DNA of 22,500 nt from Chromera velia (taxonomy: Eukaryota; Sar; Chromeraceae), in NCBI GenBank assembly GCA_018398765.1, contig JAHBMJ010003737.1:1-22500 (forward strand). The letters run 5' to 3'. Positions 8,104-20,100 of this stretch are shown piece after piece. Made by a program: the position numbers and the translations under genes. Each line of letters begins with the position of its first letter. Position 1 is the stretch's first letter. The notes beneath the pieces were generated by a model. The model did not search any database. It was given only the letters and a program-made list of their open reading frames with translations, and had not been told where the DNA came from.

Positions 8104-11100
8104 ATGGCCAGCATTGCATCCCTTTTGCTTGACCTCTCAAGACAGGGGCCTCAGAGCACAAAGAGAAAGGGCAGGGTGAGTCGAAGAATTGCCTCCCTAC
8201 TTCGTCCCCTTTTTTCCGTCTCTTTCTCCCAGCTTCGCTCTACACAGTCTGCATATGAATGTATTGATACAGACTGCCCTCTCCGGTGTGCAGGATGTCC
8301 AGGGCAAGGCGCTCTACCAAGCGCTGACGGCCCTGAAGGCTCCCAATTCCCACGTGGCGGATTTCGAACTCGTGGCCTCGGTTCTTGCCCGAAAGTTCAT
8401 CGCCGACCCCCCCGACCTTGGCGCCAAAGCAGACGCCTACGCCCTCATTCGACTATACTTGCACAGAGTCAGCAGTGCGTCAGGTGATGTCGAGGATGAC
8501 GCACGCACGTCGCTCATCTTGCTTCAGAGAGCGGCAACGGGGTTTGCACCTCATGCAAAGGATGGGCCTCCCGGAGTCCTGGCGGACTTCACTCATGTGA
8601 TTTCGGACGCGTTGCTTTCCGGGGCCCTCTTGACAGAGGGGCCTTCCGGGCTGCCAGCAGAAGTGAGGGCCCTGGCACGATCTAGAGGGAAGCAGCAGGG
8701 GGGGCGGCCTGTGGGTCTGTTGTTTTTTGACGTTTGTGAAGCCGCATGGAGGTTCATGGCTGAGTGGATGAGCCCGTTAGAGTGTCTTCGCTTTCTGACG
8801 ATGGATAGCGGGGCACAGGCTTCAGTTTTGCTGTCTGCAGCAGCTTCGTGTGAGGAAAGGGAAAGGGGGGACTCCCCTTCAGCAGACAGACAGAGGAGGG
8901 GAGATGGGCCTGCTCGGGTAGCTCTGGCTGCAACTGCAGTTGAGGCTCTGGGATGTATTGTGATGGGGTCAATGGAAGAAGCGGGAGGAGAGGTGGGTCT
9001 GCGTATTCACTGTCTGAATTTCTTGCCCGTCTGACTCTTCAGTCGGATTCTCTTTCTCGTGCTTCCTTGAAAATGCTCTGTCTCCTTTCGTCTCCCTCGC
9101 GCTCGTTATTCTGCTTGAATCTGGCCCTCTCTATGTGTTTTCACGCCAGAAGAAAACCTGACAGCCTGTCAATGTGCCGTCTCTCCGTGTACCTGATTGC
9201 CTGATAATGACCCGGCAGTTTGCATTCCGGCCTCCTGTGGCAGTCATTTATCATCTCCAGCATGCCCCCGTGTCTTCCAAACTTTCTCGCTTCCATCCTC
9301 TCCTTCTTTTCGAACACCCTTCTCGCTCCCCTCAGTTTCACGATCCGCCCCTCATTTTCCTTAGTTGCAGACCCTAGACGACGTCGGAGAGGTTCTGCGG
9401 ACGCTCATCAAAATGTCCGCATCCACGCCCTCCCCAGTGCCCATTCCAATCTCCCGTGTGCCTCCAAGGGGCTCTCCCCTCTTGCCCTCATTCGCAGCCC
9501 AGAGGGTCGCCTCTGCTCTTCTGTTTGCACTCGCGTGCCCCTCACAGTCGGGAGACGACTCTCTCCCTTCCCCCTTCCCAGCTGCCCTCGTGCTCCCGGG
9601 AAGGCCATTGCGATCGGGTCTGGAGGCAGTCACTGCAGCAGTCACCCCTGCTCTTCTGCACGCTGCAGCCATGCAGGTGAGTGCCTTAGGGTCAGAGGGA
9701 CTTGAGGCTGCCTTGAGGTCTGTGTGGGAGGGGGGTGACCTGAGAGTCCCCTTCCAGGACGAGCGGGGGGGGGTGGAGGGGGGGGCACTGCCCCCGTCTC
9801 TCGCGGGGATGGATGCGGCAAGCTTAGCTGCAGCTACATCTGATAGGGAGGAGAGAATGGCGTTGCGCGCCTTCCCTCCCATTCAGGCCGTCGAGGCTGA
9901 GGCGTATCGGTTGACTTTGGTGGCTCTCGTGGCCATAGCTCGGCGACCTCTGTTGCTGTCGCCAGAGAGAAGAAGCAGGGGGGGTGGGGGCAGTCCGACA
10001 GAGGCACACAGTCTGCAGGCAGGGGGGGAAGACTCTGAAGAGGAAATCGAGTTGAGAAGTTTGTGCAGGAATTTGCGGTCGTGTCTAGAGACAATTCAGC
10101 GGGTTTTTGCGAGTCTGGTTATGAGGGCAGGGGAGAGGGCAGAAGGGCCGTCGGGGATTGCGATTGCGTTCTCTCTAATAGAGGTCCGTGTGCTGCTCAG
10201 TCTGAGTGCGTTGATTGACTCTGGGCGCGCTGGCCCTTCTTCGAGTGAGAGGGGGAATGCGAGAGAGCAGTCTGAGGATCTGGCTGCAGCAGTGTGCCGG
10301 TGTTGCAGGAGGGTTGAGAGATGGGAGCGGGAGTGGCTGGTTCCTCGTCCGGGCTCCAGCAGGGGCCCCGTGAGGTCTGTGGGTTTTGATTTGCATGTAG
10401 AGAGGCTGATTGATACTGCCACTGCTCTGTGTTTGACGGCAGTCGAGGCTGGTCTGTGGTTTTATCGACAGCGGTCGGAAGGGGGGGGTGACGGGGGTGA
10501 GGCAGGAGTCTGGGGTGAGGCTTGTGCAGCTGTTCTGTCTCTGTGGGCAGATCGGCAACAGATTGAGAGAGGACAGCAAGGAAGTGCTGCAGATTCAGAT
10601 AGAGGACTGTCCCACGTTTCGTCTGTGATGTCTGTCTGTTCGGTTTTGGTCCGGTGGGGTTGTGCTAGGGTGGGGGATGGTGTGGGGTTTCGGGTTCTGG
10701 AAACGTTTTTGAAGAAGAGACTGGCGCGGGAACAGACGTCTGTGCAAAGTAGAGAGGGTGTGGGGGTTTGTGAGTCCGCTCTGTTCTGGATTCTGTGTAT
10801 GTCCTCCTGCGCCCATGGCTCCCGTTTTCTTCCCCCTCCCGAAGAGAGCTCGACTCTCGTTTCTCCTGACGGAAGGGAGAAGGGATCATCTGTCAGACAG
10901 AAGCTGAGAGAATTTCGAAATCGTGTTTGGAAACAGCCTACAGACACGGATGGTGATGCAGGAGTGGATGAAGAGAGGTGGGTGCAGAGTGCGTTGAGCA
11001 TCCTCTCTGCAGCTTTAGAGTTACTCGGGGGAGTCAGGGGGGACCGTCACTACGGTTGTCTCTCCTCTGGAATCTGCTCGATGCTCCTGCAGGTGGGTGC

Positions 11101-13487
11101 AGTGGCAGGGAGAAGGAGGTCAGTTTGTTCTAGGGTGATTCAACAGGGCAGCACTGAGGTTGGGGCGGTCTTTGGAACAGTTTCTTCCATTTTGCAAAGT
11201 TGCAGTGAGAATGCAAATTCAAGAACAGGCACGGGAAGCGGGGGATTGCGTCGTCTTTTGCGATGCGGGCTGCCTCTTGCTGTGGGCGTATTGAACATGG
11301 GAGGTGTAGCTGGAGCGGGCACCTCTTCCTCCCAGAGTCTTTCAATGGCATCAGGTGAGGCAATGAGGTTTCTTCGGACGGTCACGGAGATGAGAGTCAT
11401 TTCTGAAGACAGCGCAGCGGGGAGAATCGTGAGCGGGCTCCTGGCGTCCGGTCAGAGTCGCGTGACGCACACACAACCTCCCTGTGTTTGTCTCCAGTCT
11501 CTATCAGAGGAGGAGCTGCAGGGGGCCCTGGCCACTCACAGATTGTGGGAGTCGGTGCTTGGAGATCAGGGAGGGGGGGGAGGGAGGTTCCCGGGGGAGG
11601 CCTATTCGAGGGGCCGCCTGGTGTGCGTCTCCAGGGGCGCGCTTGTGATCTCTTGCCGCATCAGCAGGTCTGTCTGTCTTTTGCGAGTAGATTCGAGTAA
11701 AGGGATGTTGATTGTGTCCGTTGCGCGAAGGGGGAGGGGGTCTCATTGTGTAAATAGGCGGGGGCGAGTGGAGTTCTGAGTACTCTTTTGGAGATTGATC
11801 TGCCTGGTGGAAATTTGTTTCGTTGTCGAAGCGAAGGACGTTGAATTAAATTGAATTGACTTCTGCTGCAAGGCAGGGTTGCACAGCCGTTTTGCCTCCT
11901 GTCTTCCTTCGGGGCGTGCCACTTCGGTCTTTTCTGTCTCTGCAATTCTGTGAATATCTCCTTGCCTTTACCTGTCTGACGTTTCTTCGTGGATTTCTCT
12001 CTTGCTGGATCATTTCTCCCCCCTTGTCTTCTTTCGTGCAAAACGAAGAAGTTGCGCGTACAGATGGAAAGATAGAAAGCGAAAGGAAGAAAGATTATCA
12101 CAATTTCTCTGTTGCATGCAGGACGCGGAGCACCGACACCATGAAGGTGCCCTCGCCCTTCCTCGTTTGTCGTCTGTTGAACGCGACAGACTGTGCGCTC
12201 CCATGCATCCGTCTGGCCGTCTCCGTCTCCATTTCCTCAAATGGCAATGCGCAGAGCAGCAGCAGCAGTGCAGTCTTCAGGTCCCGTGTTTCGCGTAAAC
12301 GGACGTTGGGTGAGATTGCGAGTGGGGATGCGGTTGTGAACGTTCTCCCCCTCCAGCTCTCCAGCTGGGGTGGAAACGGAGGGGGGCAAACAGGCCGGGG
12401 TCCGTTCATTAGTTCAGAAGGGGCCCCGACGGTATTTTCGTTAAGTGCCAACGTGTCTGCAGAGTTTGCCATTGGAGAAGAGGACGAATCGGGTGGGGGG
12501 ATGCTGGGGATTTCAGGAGGGGGGGATGTGAGTCCTGCTTATCAGAGAGACCGGGCAGGGTCCCTCCACGGCTCTCAGGCAGGAGAGAATGCAACCGAGG
12601 GGGGGGATGCGCAGGGGGAGAGTGTGCAGATACCTGCAGGGGAGGGTGCTGCCGCGTGGATGCACACCTATGCTCCTGATAATGTGGTACGACAGCCTTC
12701 CTCGCCTGTCTTCGGAGGTCTGGATCTTTTCTTCTCGCCGTTTTTCGGCTTTGGCCCCGGCATTCCTTCGGGCGTCTTGAGTGCGGTGGGGGGCACGGGG
12801 GCAAGCGAGGGGCTGAGTGATAGCCGTTTCTTTCGGTCATCCCACGCAGCTCTTCACTCTTTTGCACCCTGGCTCCATGTGTGTGGGGAGGTGGCTCTCG
12901 ACGTCGATGAGGCTCGACTGTTCATGCCCCCTTCTTTTCATCTGGTTGGTAGGCCGATAGCTAGGTGCACGTTTTGTCTCTTTTTTTCGGTCAGGCGCCT
13001 GCCAGGGGAGCTGGCTTTTTTTTAATGCCAAAAGCAATGGCCTCAGAGGGAGGTGTTCATATTCATCTAATGTGACAATACACCTCCGTCTGTCCATCAT
13101 GCAATCCGCTCATCCATCAAAGGAGTGAGTGTGTCTGCAGTGAGTGAGTTGTCTGAAGATTCAAGCTGACCTGTATTCTCAGGCGGTGTCTTCCTTGTCC
13201 ATGTATGCATGTGCTTCTCTCTGCAGGTCTGTGAGTCTGAGGGGGCCCGTCTCCTCGCGGGTCTCTCATGGGACGGCACAGCTGTGGTTGTGTTGCTCCT
13301 GAGCTTCCCTGAGAGGGGGAGGGAGCATTTGGGTGGGGGTGCGAATGTGAAGGGGCCCCTTGGGGGTTGTACTGTACTCTCCAATGAGGACGTCCTGGGG
13401 GCTTCAGTGGTGTCGAATTTTCCGGTCAGACAACAGAGAGGTGTTGTTTGTTTGTTTGGCGGGGACTCGGCTGTTTTGCACGTGTAG
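8104..13487 (+). CDS. Large adaptor/coat-subunit-like protein (TPLATE/adaptin/COPI type, tentative)
   Basis: Five exons: 8104-8175, 8294-8992, 9371-11667, 12122-12944 and 13227-13487, about 1,383 codons, ending at TAG 13485-13487. All joins are phase-consistent (0, 0, 2, 0), with donors GTGAGT, GTGGGT, GTCTGT and GTTGGT and TGCAG-type acceptors. The start ATG has a good context (GCCATGG) and is the first ATG in an open frame reaching back to an acceptor-like site at 7980, so an upstream exon is possible. The first ~1,000 residues are rich in Leu/Ala helices like a HEAT/ARM-type trunk (for example KALYQALTALKAP, ADAYALIRLYLHRV, VERLIDTATALCLTAVEAGL). Exon 4 begins with a beta-rich stretch, PSPFLVCRLLNATD then CIRLAVSVSISS, reminiscent of the appendage platform in TPLATE, beta-COP and adaptins. 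The last exon (LLAGLSWDGTAVVVLLLSFP) is also beta-rich. If correct, the protein acts in cytosolic vesicle-coat assembly. The family call rests on architecture and faint motif resemblance only. Gly-rich and Glu/Arg-rich inserts make it longer than typical members. Confidence 0.6.
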
Positions 13488-14768
13488 GCTGAATACTTGC
13501 ACGTATGATGTTCAAGAGCTTTTGCACCAATTATGCATGATTTTGCCTGATCTTGTTTCAGCTAGTCAAGTCGCCACAAGAAATCCTAACGAGGGCAGAA
13601 TACTCTCAAGAGACCGCAGAAACGCGACAACCACACTCGCCTCTGTTTTGAGGTAGAAAGGGGTGTTGTCTTGTTTGTGCTCTGGAAGAATGATGCGTAG
13701 CAAGGTAACCACGAGAAGCGAGCATGACGGAGTTTAGGAAAGGGGGGGCAAAACCATACAGACTTGCTCCCGACAGCCCAAGTAGTCTGAAAGAGACTTT
13801 TCAATGCTAATTCCCACACCAACTGTTCATATGTGAGCCTCCGCATGAAGTCGACAAATCAGTACGTCGTTTCGTGTTCATCGGTATCGCTGCAGCATTT
13901 TGTGACCGCAGAACTTCAACAGGCCCTGTGAAGTGGAAAGGCCCGAACACTACGAACGCAAAACGCACAGCTGAGGAGTCTTCAAGTTTGAGAAAGCTGT
14001 CGTGGCGGCAAGATGACGCTGCCAGATTTTAACTTCTGCAGGCCTTCCGAGGCTCGACGAATCGACAGTAGGCTTAACAGATAAACACATATGGAGTAGG
14101 TTGACTTTAAACTAGACTTTAAATTTAATGCAATCTCCAAATTATGATTATTTACGAGGATTCTAAAGAATATTCAGTAGAATGTTTAAGAATGTCCGGT
14201 AAAAACTAAGATAAAAAAAGTCTGATTACCGAATATTTTGACTTACCATTTCTAGTGCCTTTTTAAAAAGTCAACTTTAAAAATCAACTAAAATCAATTT
14301 ATCAAATTAGAAAGGTTTGTTTTTCTGTACAAATAAGTAAACTTAGGATTAAGATTAGGATTTATGTCCAGAGGATTAGCCTCCCGCCCCAATGCCTTAA
14401 ATTAATTTGAATAACGACATTATTTTTTATTTGAAAACTCAAAGTCTTTCCGTCTGGTTTGAACTATCTTTGACTGTTTTGATTGAACGCCCTCCCCTCC
14501 CCCCCCCGCTCACTTGTTCTGCAAGTTTGGCTACTTTAGGCATTCCACGTATTGTGAAATTAAAAAAAAAAATGGTTGCGATAGGCTTCGGAAAATACGG
14601 GAAAGTTTGGGGGGCACTCATCCTGGAGTCATCCGTTGAGGTCGATGGATTTCACGCTTTCCGGAGGTGTTCAAACGCTTCCGTGCGTCAGATCACGCAT
14701 ACAGCTCGCTCGCTTTGCGCGCGCACGCGCGTTTGCACATCTCTGTACTAGGTGCAAGCATCAGACAT
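13488..14768. other. Intergenic sequence with AT-rich core
   Basis: Downstream of the adaptor-like gene. No supported exon. 14090-14440 is strongly AT-rich, with short inverted pieces (GTTGACTTTAAA near 14099 and AAAGTCAACTTTAAA near 14267). A 114-codon open frame at 14407-14751 crosses a poly-A run and has no recognisable motif. Confidence 0.4.
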
Positions 14769-14983
14769 ATGGCCCGGAAAGCGTAGCTGAGGGGCATTTG
14801 CAAAGAGTTGAGGTGGGAGGCCTCAGATGTCGATGTACGTGCTGAATCTCCGATTGAAAAACTGCGTAATTTTCATTATTGCCCCGGAAATATCACTGAG
14901 AGGGCACTTAACAAAACTTGAGCACTTCCGCGACTCCAGTTAATTCCAAGTCTAAATTAAGTTAATTTCACTTTCCGGGCCAT
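14769..14983. repeat. 215-bp candidate element with 13-bp terminal inverted repeats
   Basis: ATGGCCCGGAAAG at 14769-14781 is an exact reverse complement of CTTTCCGGGCCAT at 14971-14983. Inside, a block at about 14879-14922 (CCCGGAAA ... CTGAGAGGGCA ... TTGAG) is a diverged direct copy of the left end at 14770-14812 (CCCGGAAA ... CTGAGGGGCA ... TTGAG). The segment has no coding capacity and no obvious target-site duplication. A short nonautonomous DNA element (MITE-like) is the simplest reading. Confidence 0.45.
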
Positions 14984-15169
14984 TCACACGGAATGTGTCA
15001 GATGCTGTGTGGCTCGTCTTAGCTCACTGAGAGTGTATCGATATACCATTCCTGCATCGAGAGAGGCAGGCAGAGTCAGAAACTAAGGGTGGATAGATTA
15101 GGGTAGATTAGGAAGAAACTGGCCCCTCCAGGGCCGGGGGAAGAAAATATATCAAAGGGGGGGAAAAAG

Positions 15170-15781
15170 TGTGCGCGCAGCGCATGCTTTTTTAGTGTGC
15201 GCTCCGAAAGATCCCATCTCTATGACTAAATTTCTGCATGAAGATCCCATCTTCATCACTTAAGATTTTATCAAGATCCTATCTCTATCACTAAAGATTT
15301 CACTAAGATCCCATCTCTATGACTAAAGATTTCATTAAGATCCCATCTCCATCACTAAAGATTTCATTAAGATCGCATCTCCATCACTAAAGATTTCATC
15401 AAGATCCCATCTCCATCACTTAGATGATCACTAAACATTTAATTAAGATCCCATCTTCATTACTGAAGATTTCACCAAGATCCCATCTCTATGGGCCACC
15501 CTACAGATTTCATCAAGATCCCATCTTCATCACTTAATAAGATTTCATCAAGATCCCATCTCCATCACTAAAGATTTTATGAAAATCCCATCTCTATCAC
15601 TAAAGATTTTATCAAGATCTCATCTCCATTACTAAAGATTTTATCAAGATCCCATCTCCATTACTAAAGATTTTATCAAGATCCCATCTCCATCACTAAA
15701 CATTTTATCGAGATCGCATCTTATTGATGAAAAATCATTCAAAAAACTGATAAAAAAAAAAAAAAATGCCTGCGGCGCTAC
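15170..15781. repeat. 32-bp-period satellite flanked by imperfect inverted GC-rich arms
   Basis: The array at about 15208-15735 has roughly 16 copies of a unit close to AAGATCCCATCTCCATCAC plus TAAAGATTTCATC (32 bases); a few copies are longer (one near 15421-15445, one with an inserted GGCCACCCTAC near 15494). It is flanked on the left by GCGCGCAGCGCATGCTTTTTT (about 15173-15193; given in pieces: GCGCGCAGCG, CATGC, T6) and on the right by A14, TGCC and TGCGGCGCTA (about 15752-15780), which read as imperfect reverse complements. This suggests an array carried inside a nonautonomous element. No coding potential. Confidence 0.75.
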
Positions 15782-16421
15782 CATTTCATAATGAGAGTGT
15801 ACAACTTTAAATCATTAGATACAAGATGACATCTTTAAATTTTAAATGATGTTTATCTACATACAGTCTCTTATATTCCCCCGATTGAAAGATCTGTGCA
15901 AGCCATAAGCAGAATGCATGCACAAAAAACACTTGCACAGTCTGCGAAGCTTTGCAGCCATCGCCAGAGGGGCTTTGGATCATTCGGCATGCCGAAAAGC
16001 CCCAACCCCGAGAGTGTTGCCGGGGTGTTGGCTGAAAGAGAACGAAAAAGCTCACGAGAAAAGTGAAAAGCACTTGTCTCTGGCTGGAGACGATGTCAAA
16101 AGAGCAGAAACATGTCCACAGATTTTTCCATTGACAGTTTGACGATTATGGTGGTGATGGTGGGAGGGGGGAAGAACGGGGGGAACATGCCTGAGATGCG
16201 GTATAAGATGGGAGATGGGCCCCCTCCAGCACGCGATACCCAATACCGTGCGAACTAACGAACCCTCGTCAATTCCTGCATCAACACCATGTCTTTCCCA
16301 ACAAGTGTAGCATGATCACTTTTTACCTCGACGGATCGCGCTGTCGTCCAGCTGTCGAGCAATTCAGTCTGCATGTGCAATCGCATAAATAATTGAATAG
16401 ACTTCATGCAATTCTGATTGC
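15782..16421. other. Intergenic region upstream of the F-box/kelch gene
   Basis: No supported exon. Open frames of 60-88 codons on both strands lack recognisable motifs. GCATGC occurs at about 15916 and 15988. A GTGGTGATGGTGGG tract lies at about 16150. This region probably contains the promoter and 5' untranslated region of the gene starting at 16422. Confidence 0.35.
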
Positions 16422-17115
16422 ATGATGGAGACGCAGTCATTGTTGGAGAGTCTGCTCTCAGAGCAGCAGAATGCAGAATGCATGCCGCCGGAAGTTTTCT
16501 ACCTATTTTGGGAGTTCCTCTCTGAAAGAGACGCCTGGTCTTTGGGTCTCTTGTGCCAGAAAGCCAGGAAGCGCGTATTGGAGCTGTCGCCGTCTCTTTT
16601 TGGACCTCTTGCTGTCAGAGGGGACTGTGCCGCAGGAGCTGGCGGACTTCTTTTGGCAGTTCCTCTCTGAGCGAGACGCCTGTCTCTTTAAGACCACCTT
16701 CCGAAGGGCTAAGGAGCGTGTGCAGCAGCTGGCTCTCGACTTCCGTGCTCTTTCTGCCCTTTCTGGCCCCTTGCGAGTGAAGAAAGTTCGCAAGGTAAAC
16801 CTGCCGACAGAGAGACGAGACCTCGTCACTTATGACACAGATGGACCGTGGAAGATCTCTGGGGGCTCGATGCCCCCGTGCATTCAGGTATGCAGGCCCT
16901 GGATTTCTCGGAGAGCGCATAGTATTGGATGATATTCGCTCAGATCGTGCACCGCGTGTTCCCTTTCCGATTTGTCCTTCTGTGGCCGACAGCTGTCAGA
17001 CAGAGAGTCCCGTCTCCACATGCATGCAACCCTCTGATTTCTGTCGTCACCCGTCTCGCTCCGTGTATACATAAAGGCTCCATTGCAGTCTGCCGCACAA
17101 TCTGCACCTTTCCCA

Positions 17116-17160
<45 letters not shown>

Positions 17161-20100
17161 GTTTCTTTGTGTGCCTGCAGCCGCGAGCAGGAGCCTTGAT
17201 TTCCTTCGACCTTGGAGCCCGGGGGTTCCACAGGGGCCTGCTGAACTTTCCTCTTGCCATAGACTCAAAGGAGCCGGTACACTCGGACAGCAAGCAGGAG
17301 CAAGGGACAAACGCGGTGTCTCCTCTGCACAAGGCAGCGGAAGAGAGCAGAGCGCTCATCTGCGGTGGCACTCTTGATGAGGGGGGGCATTCTGGTGGGT
17401 GCTGTGAGGTCTGGAGCGCCGCTTTCGGAACCTCCCCCCATCTCAATCAGCAACCACCTCCTCCCAATCCAGCAGCAGCAGCAGCAGCAGCAGCGGGGCC
17501 GTCCCCGTGTCTGGAGACCTGCAGTGCAGTGTGGAGGTTGCCGGGAAAGGTGAGCAAAAGAATTGAGACCCCGTTTCGGTCTCCGGACCCGATGCCTCAA
17601 ATCATTTTGAACCACAGCTCTGTGTGTGTCCCCCTTCCTCTCGACCAGTCGGGCCAGAGGTTGATCGTCTTCGGCCAATTCTGCGACCTGTGGGACTCAG
17701 ACAAGTTCCACACGATTTCTGTTCTTGACTCTCCCACCGAGTCTCCTCACGAGCCCGCCTTCGACTCCCAGACAGAATTCCCTCATCCAAAGTCAGTCGA
17801 CACATCAAAAATGAACACATCGACACGCATAGAAAAATGTGAATGCAAGGCACATGAACAAGGTGAAAGATCGATTCGAGCACTACTCAGCCGATGGTGA
17901 ATTCTTGCAGTGAGAAAGAGTCCATGTGGAGAGGGAATATGACATTATCTGATCAACACTTCTTTTGATGGCGTGGGGTCAGACTGACGTATTTTTGTTG
18001 CTCTATCAGCGTGATTCTTGCCCTTTTTCTCTGCATGGGTGACGAAGAAATTGAGAGATCAACAGTCGGATCATCAAAAAATCATACAGATGTATTGAGG
18101 TACAGGCAAGCTGCAAAGCATGGAATGCATAAGTTGTGCAGCTGGAAAATGTCAAGGGCTCAAGGAGTCGTCCCTTCGAAGAGACATTCGTATGCAAGCA
18201 CCTTCTGTGAGAGCCTGGAGATCTTGGGCGAGTCCGTATCAGTTGTGGCGATTATGGGTGGGTGGTTGGGGCGTGTGCGGCGAGTGCGTTCGGTGGTTTC
18301 AAACGAGGTTTTCTTCCTGCAGATTCCTCAAAAGGGCTTCTCGGAGAAGTTCGTATGGTTCCGAATTCCTGCTGACGGAGAAGAAGGGGAAGAGAAAGAG
18401 GAAGATTCCCAAGAAGTAGGGCGGGCAGATTCGGGGGGTAGAGCTGACGGGCGGGAAGACGGAAGAGAGAGGACGGAAAAGGGGAAGGGGCAGCAGAAGG
18501 GACAGGAAAGTGGGAAGACAAAGAAGGAGAAGGAGGATGCCGAGACACGGCAGTCTGCACCCCCCCAAACGACGAAGCCCCTCTCTGCGTCGAAAGTCGG
18601 CCCCCCCTCTCTGACAATGCCACAGGGACGGGTTGATCATTCGTTCACGTCTGTTGGTTCTCGTTTCTTTCTCTACGGAGGAGTACTTCCTAAGTCGACA
18701 GAATCTTTGCATAGAGTGCTAGACGATCTCTGGATTTTCTCCAGGGACGCAGACGCAGTGGTAAGAACGGAAAAAGAAGAGGTGAAGGAAATTAAGGTGG
18801 GGCAGATTCCTCGTTCCTCAGATGATGTGTGCACCTGCCCCCTGTACGACGTCTGGAGCAGTAGGGAATCAAAAGAGAGGCGACATGTTGCCGATTATCT
18901 CTCACAGAGGGTTGTCGTGAATCTGAAAAGGGTCAGTCAGTCAGTCAGAGGAAAAGAAAAGTGTCAAAGCGATGGGCACTGAACGAATGAAGGATTTTGT
19001 GCCGATCTTTTTGTGTAACTTGCCGGTTGACTTTCAGAAAGAAGTTGCTTCATCTGTGGGAGGGTGCGCTCAGCGTCTCATATGAACATAGATGAACGAA
19101 ATCAGGGCCAAAGCTTGCACTTCTCTTGACGATTCACGACTGCAGACCCAGAAAGAGAATATCTTCGCTTTCCGACCGACAGAAGCATGCATAGAGGTGA
19201 CTTGAGTGGACTCTGCCTCCTCTTACTCTTTCTCCCTTTGCAGTTGCGCAAGCAGAAGAAATCATCGGGCACCGCGCTTGCTGCTGCAGCTTCGACGGAC
19301 TCTGTGCAGTCAGCATTTTCTGCTGTGCATTCTCAGAACCTCTCCGCTTCTTCCTCAAGCCAGGCCCAGGCAGCCCCCTCCCCCGCCTCTGCACCCCCAT
19401 TGACGGAAGCCTTGTCGAAAGGCGTCATGACGAGAAGCAGTTTCCAAAAGGATTCCTCTCAAATCCTCTTCACTCTGCCCTCGATCCATGAGGATAGAGA
19501 GCCCCGCACGGAAAGAGAGAAGGAAAAAAGGGAAGGTTGGAAGTTTGCTGTGTCGGCTGCTGCAGCTGAGTCTTCAACTAGCACGAGGGGTCTGTGGAGG
19601 CATGCAGAGAATCAAACAAGAGGGAAGAAAGCAGGAGTGTGCGTGAGATGCAGGCAGAAATCGGTGGCCCGCGGGTGGCGTTGGAAACGTGTCTCTCAGC
19701 AGGGATGCCTGCCTGGTCCCAGATGTCTCCACTCGTGTGCAACTGTCGGTCCTCGGTTGTTCATCTTCGGGGGGTCCAGGGTGGTGGACTACTCTACGAT
19801 CACTCCGTCTCCTCTGTCTGATCTCTTCTGTCTGGACACACAGACGCTTCTGTGGTCTCAGATCGAGATCGATATCGGGTGTTTCTCCATCCACCCCCCC
19901 CCATCCATCTCTTCTGCAACCGAGCATGATCTGTCCCGTCTTATCTGCCCCCGATTTGGCGCATCGCTGTGCCACGATGGCAGAGACGGGCTGTGGATTT
20001 TCGGGGGAAGGAGGGGCCCCGACAAGTCCACCCAGGTGAACGATTTCTTTCATCTGCAGCTTGGTCTTGTTGAGGAGGAGAAATCCGAGTGTCTCTCTGT

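Noticed and set aside
9361-9882. 173-codon minus-strand open frame opposite the large exon
   Set aside because: It is a shadow of the plus-strand exon, which has phase-consistent splice joins on both sides.
14407-14751. 114-codon open frame in the AT-rich intergenic region
   Set aside because: It crosses an A-run and a C-run, has no motif and no splice partners.
15208-15735. CRISPR-like array
   Set aside because: The units are contiguous tandem copies without unique spacers, in a eukaryotic context.
18252-18712. Minus-strand open frames opposite the third kelch exon
   Set aside because: They are Leu/Ser/Pro-rich complements of the Glu/Lys-rich low-complexity insert in the kelch gene.
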